Shown here piece after piece: positions 6,521 through 11,448 of a stretch of 11,448 nucleotides of DNA. A program made the position numbers and the translations under genes. Each line of letters opens with the position of its first letter. Within the stretch, counting starts at the first letter, position 1. The stretch is from NCBI GenBank assembly GCA_035762175.1, contig DASTPP010000385.1, positions 1 to 11,448 of the forward strand, written 5' to 3'. Origin of the DNA: DASTPP01 sp035762175 (GTDB lineage Bacteria; Myxococcota_A; Polyangia; Polyangiales; Polyangiaceae). Under the pieces are notes generated by a model that saw only the letters and a program-made list of their open reading frames with translations, was not told where the DNA came from and did not search any database.

Positions 6521-6994
6521 TCAGCGCGCCACGATGGGGAAGCAGGCGAGCGCGTAGCCGTCGAGCGGCAGCGTCGGCGCCCCCGAGCGCACGCGCCCGA
6601 CGTGCTCGATGACCTCGGGGTGGCGCAGCGCGTACGCGGGGATCTCTTCGGCCGGCACCCACCGCGCCTCGAGGCTATGGTTGTCGGCCTTTCGCTTCGG
6701 GTCGGCCGAGCCGACGACGCGCGCGGTGAAGACGAAGCGAAAGCGCCCGAAGCCGTCGGCCGAGCCGGGCCAGCTCTGCTCGACGCGCAAGATGCCCGTC
6801 GGCTCGACCCGCACGCCGCCCTCTTCGAGCGTCTCGCGCAGCACCGCCTCGACCAGCGTCTCGCCCGGCGACACGCCCCCCGCGGGCAAGAACCACCCTT
6901 GGCCGTGCTTCGCCTCGTGGATCAACAGAAAGCGCCCTTCGTGCTCGACGACGACCAGCACGTACACGTACGAGGGGACGGCTACCCGCGGCAT
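6521..6994 (-). CDS. Nudix hydrolase (NUDT18-like)
   Basis: This 157-residue protein cleaves a nucleoside diphosphate linked to some other group. The complete Nudix box, G-x5-E-x7-R-E-x2-E-E-x-G-x, runs from Gly39 to Val61; the metal-binding glutamates include Glu57 and Glu58. GWFLPAGG just before it and WVPAEEIPAY (112-121) after it are common to small bacterial Nudix proteins. The stretch VEQSWPGSADGFGRFRFVFTA (71-91) recalls NUDT18-like enzymes that clean up oxidised nucleotides, but substrate is not predictable from the box. The ATG at 6992-6994 has GGTGAGG upstream with an 8-base gap, a good ribosome binding site. It is followed 92 bases upstream by the dehydrogenase gene on the same strand, so it could be cotranscribed or use the CGTGCTAA element in that gap. 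The family call is firm, the substrate open. Confidence 0.92.
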   Translation of the reverse strand: MPRVAVPSYVYVLVVVEHEGRFLLIHEAKHGQGWFLPAGGVSPGETLVEAVLRETLEEGGVRVEPTGILRVEQSWPGSADGFGRFRFVFTARVVGSADPKRKADNHSLEARWVPAEEIPAYALRHPEVIEHVGRVRSGAPTLPLDGYALACFPIVAR

Positions 6995-7045
6995 CGCTTC
7001 GACCTCACCTTTCGCAGCACTCGCACCCGACGTCTTCGCCCCGCG

Positions 7046-7055
7046 AGCTTAGCAC
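7046..7055 (-). promoter_or_regulatory. Candidate -10 element for the Nudix gene
   Basis: The minus strand reads GTGCTAAGCT about 50 bases before the Nudix ATG. It shares CGTGCTAA with the element before galE. No good -35 hexamer lies upstream of it in this very GC-rich gap, so this is a tentative call. Confidence 0.25.
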
Positions 7056-7086
7056 GGCGGGCGGGCCCGCGCGGCCGCGCGACGCG

Positions 7087-8178
7087 TCACGCGCCGAAGG
7101 TGAGCACGAGCTTTCCGACGGTCGCGCCCGACTCGAGGTCGCGGTGGGCGTCGGCCACCCGCTCGACCGGGTAGGCGCGCACGCGCGGCGGCGCGACGTC
7201 GCCCGCCTCGAGCCAGCCGACGAGCCGCGCCATCGCGGCGCGCAAGAGCTCGGACCGGTCGAAGAGGTACGAGAGGTTGAAGCCGAAGACGGCCTTGTTG
7301 TCGCCGGTGAGGGCGAGCGGGCTGAAGCGCGGCGTGCGCAGGACCGAGAGCGCGAGCGCGAGGTAGTTCGGCCGGCCGCCGCGCCGCGGCATCATCGCGT
7401 GGAAACCGTAGACGACGAGCCGGCCCGTCGGCGCGAGGTGGCGGTAGCTCTCGCGCAGCGTCGCGTGGCCGTTGGCGTCGAAGGCCGCGTCGAAGCCCTC
7501 CGGGGCGAAGGCGCGCGCCGCCGGCCAGAGCGCCTCGCGGCCCTTGTCGACCACGGCCTCGGCCCCGAACTCGAGCGCCGCCGCGACCTTGTGCGCCGCC
7601 CCCACGACGCCGAAGGCCCGCACGCCCGAGGCGCGGCAGAGCTGCAAGAGCGCAGAGCCCACCCCGCCCGCGGCCGAGTGCACCAGCACCCGCGCCCCCG
7701 CCTTCGCCGCCGCCAGCTCGAAGAGCGCGTAGTACGCCGTCAAGAACGCCGTCGGCAGCGCCGCCGCCTCGAGCGCCGAGAGCCGCCCCGGCCGCGCGAA
7801 GACCTGCGCGCGTGGCACCACCACGCGCGAGGCGTAGCCCCCGAAGCGCGTCACCCCGAAGACGGGCGCCCCCACCGCGAGCGCCCCCGCGCCCGCCGCG
7901 CCCTCCCCTCCCCCCTCCCCCGGGAGGGGGGCCGGGGGGGAGGGGCCCTCTCCGATCGCGGCGACGCGCCCCGCGAACTCGAAGCCCGGCGTGATGGGCC
8001 AGCCGACGTACTTCTTCGCCGAGGCGTACAGGCCCATGCGCACCACGCAGTCGGCGTAGTTGACGCCCGCGGCCTCGACCTCGACGGCCACCTCGCCGGG
8101 GCCGGGCTCGCGGTCGGGGCCGCGCTCGATCGAGAGCCGGTCGTGGCCCCCCGGCCGGCGAATGACGACGTGGCGCAT
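7087..8178 (-). CDS. VAT-1/quinone-oxidoreductase-like medium-chain dehydrogenase, with an insert
   Basis: This 363-residue cytoplasmic NADPH-dependent oxidoreductase belongs to the zinc-free medium-chain dehydrogenase family. The GroES-like N-terminal domain has GVNYADCVVRMGLY (38-51) and PITPGFEFAGRV (61-72), both typical of the VAT-1/quinone reductase branch. The cofactor-binding motif HSAAGGVGSALLQL is at 167-180. The later NLSYLFDRSELL (301-312) also recalls VAT-1-like proteins. The expected zinc ligands of alcohol dehydrogenases are absent. Between GEG (76-78) and ALAVGAPVFG (99-108), where relatives have only a few residues, there is an extra stretch beginning PSPPAPLPGEGGGEG (79-93). 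It is encoded by a GC-rich palindrome, so it is probably an inserted repeat that kept the frame. It falls in a surface loop, and the rest of the protein is intact, so the enzyme may still work. No Shine-Dalgarno sequence precedes the ATG at 8176-8178. It lies 57 bases after ppc on the same strand. The substrate is unknown. Confidence 0.88.
   Translation of the reverse strand: MRHVVIRRPGGHDRLSIERGPDREPGPGEVAVEVEAAGVNYADCVVRMGLYASAKKYVGWPITPGFEFAGRVAAIGEGPSPPAPLPGEGGGEGAAGAGALAVGAPVFGVTRFGGYASRVVVPRAQVFARPGRLSALEAAALPTAFLTAYYALFELAAAKAGARVLVHSAAGGVGSALLQLCRASGVRAFGVVGAAHKVAAALEFGAEAVVDKGREALWPAARAFAPEGFDAAFDANGHATLRESYRHLAPTGRLVVYGFHAMMPRRGGRPNYLALALSVLRTPRFSPLALTGDNKAVFGFNLSYLFDRSELLRAAMARLVGWLEAGDVAPPRVRAYPVERVADAHRDLESGATVGKLVLTFGA
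7900..7945. repeat. GC-rich palindromic repeat inside the dehydrogenase gene
   Basis: CCCCCCTCCC (7910-7919) and GGGAGGGGGG (7922-7931) form a perfect 10-base inverted repeat with a two-base centre. Further out, CCCCT (7905-7909) pairs with AGGGG (7941-7945) around a bulge. Its translation, PSPPAPLPGEG, is of a kind often produced when dispersed palindromes of high-GC genomes fall within open frames. There is only one copy in this window. Confidence 0.6.
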
Positions 8179-8235
8179 GGGGCGGGTGCTAGCCCGGTTG
8201 CCGCCCGGGCGCGACCTGTCCCGCGCGGCGCCCCC

Positions 8236-11010
<2,775 letters not shown>

Positions 11011-11017
11011 GGCGCCG

Positions 11018-11023
11018 ACTCTA
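11018..11023 (-). promoter_or_regulatory. Candidate -10 box of ppc, placed for a leaderless message
   Basis: The minus strand reads TAGAGT, which fits the TANNNT pattern, with seven bases between it and the ppc ATG. That spacing would start transcription at or next to the start codon. No -35 hexamer is seen 17 bases upstream. The weak ribosome binding site of ppc agrees with this reading but does not prove it. Confidence 0.25.
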
Positions 11024-11107
11024 CCCGCTCGGGCCGCCCGAGACGCCCCGATCTTGCGCCCGGCGGCCCGGACTCGAAGCGGGTGTTTCGAAACGTGCCC
11101 GCTGGCG

Positions 11108-11323
11108 GCCCCCGACTCAAGTCGGGGGCAGCGGACGCCCGGTCGTGCCGCGCGGAATCGGCGCCGATTCGGAGCGTAAAGCCCGCCCCCTCGCCGGGGG
11201 CCGGGCTCCCGCGGGCTTCGGCTGCCGGGCGAGCGCGCGAAGCGGCGCGCGGCGAGAGAGCCCTGCCTCCGGCAGGGCTTTGCACGCCGTTTCCGCGGGC
11301 GTTCGCTGCCCCCGGCTTCAGCC
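11108..11323. mobile_element. Putative REP-doublet or MITE-like element with inverted ends
   Basis: A 27-base sequence is found in reverse at 11114-11140 and forward at 11297-11323, matching at 23 of 27 positions by my count; both contain CGCTGCCCCCG. The copies face each other, so they bound about 210 bases as imperfect terminal inverted repeats. The left copy is part of a 22-base hairpin (arms GCCCCCGACT and AGTCGGGGGC). The inner ten bases of each copy are self-complementary with different bases (GACTTGAGTC versus GGCTTCAGCC), so the pairing is kept. No open frame and no clear target duplication were seen. Confidence 0.4.
11259..11279 (+). terminator. Nine-base-pair hairpin, terminator-like
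   Basis: AGCCCTGCC (11259-11267) pairs perfectly with GGCAGGGCT (11271-11279) across a TCC loop, and two further T residues follow on the plus strand. The T-run is short and no rightward gene precedes it, so it may be part of the repeat element around it and not a working terminator. Confidence 0.3.
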
Positions 11324-11395
11324 CAATGCCGTTCACGTAGCGGCCGGCGAGAGGTTTCGCGCGACAAAAGGAGGGGGGGCGGCGAAGGTAGGGGT

Positions 11396-11448
11396 GTGAG
11401 GACCCAACCCAGCCGCCCCCTGCTCTTGTTCGACGCGCCGGCGCCCTG
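11396..11448 (+). CDS. Possible start of a rightward gene, cut by the window edge
   Basis: GTG at 11396-11398 opens a frame that stays open for 17 codons to the end of the window (MRTQPSRPLLLFDAPAP). GAAGG at 11384-11388 lies 7 bases upstream as a ribosome binding site, and a stronger AAAAGGAGG lies further up. Third positions are mostly G or C, as in the real genes here. No product can be named from so short a piece. Confidence 0.35.
   Translation, partial: MRTQPSRPLLLFDAPAP

Larger units (their letters stand above)
11011..11395. other. Intergenic region upstream of ppc, dense in dyads
   Basis: About 385 bases lie between ppc and a possible rightward gene. No frame looks coding. It holds at least five inverted repeats: AGCGGG/CCCGCT around GTTTCGAAAC (11078-11103); 10-base arms at 11108-11129; the perfect 16-base palindrome GAATCGGCGCCGATTC (11156-11171); an 11-base-pair stem with one bulge at 11181-11208; and a nine-base-pair hairpin at 11259-11279. 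The CGAAACGTG motif is at 11089-11097. Confidence 0.65.

Noticed and set aside
11011..11367. N-terminal extension of the ppc frame
   Set aside because: The extra 119 residues do not resemble the PEP carboxylase N-terminus, run through the dyad-rich repeat segment, and are not needed for the usual length.

Overview
The window is a very GC-rich stretch of chromosome with tightly packed genes. Nearly all of them read on the minus strand, and third codon positions are strongly G or C. GTG starts, abundant long antisense open frames and the gene families present fit a high-GC bacterium. Myxococcota (Polyangia-like) is my best guess from overall feel, but nothing here proves the phylum. There is no rRNA, tRNA, CRISPR array, transposase, integrase or phage gene.

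Left region (1-5388). A glycosyltransferase of the GT-B type runs off the left edge. After about 430 bases without a convincing gene comes a compact minus-strand operon in the order galE (UDP-glucose 4-epimerase), a family 2 glycoside hydrolase, then galK (galactokinase). The first two genes are 11 bases apart and the last two overlap by 4 bases. Together they suggest a cytoplasmic route that cuts a beta-linked sugar, phosphorylates the released galactose and interconverts UDP-galactose and UDP-glucose. The usual middle enzyme, galT, is not in the window.

Middle region (5389-7086). A hairpin-rich divergent gap holds three stem-loops, one followed by five T residues. It separates galE from the only convincing plus-strand gene, an alanine/arginine-rich coiled-coil protein. 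The C-terminus of that protein looks like a histidine-kinase dimerisation (DHp) domain with the phospho-accepting histidine replaced by glycine and no ATPase domain. It converges on a small Nudix hydrolase gene.

Right region (7087-11448). A VAT-1/quinone-oxidoreductase-like dehydrogenase follows. It carries an in-frame, proline/glycine-rich insert encoded by a GC-rich palindrome. Next is phosphoenolpyruvate carboxylase (ppc), which supplies oxaloacetate to central metabolism; an active-site loop arginine is replaced by glutamine, while the aspartate-feedback residues look intact. Upstream of ppc is a dyad-rich segment bounded by two inverted copies of a 27-base sequence, like a small REP doublet or MITE. 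A possible plus-strand gene begins at the extreme right edge.

The observations most worth following up are the palindrome-encoded insert in the dehydrogenase, the DHp-like protein without its histidine, the inverted-repeat element upstream of ppc, and the ppc loop substitution. I see no clear sign of a wholly new multi-gene system.
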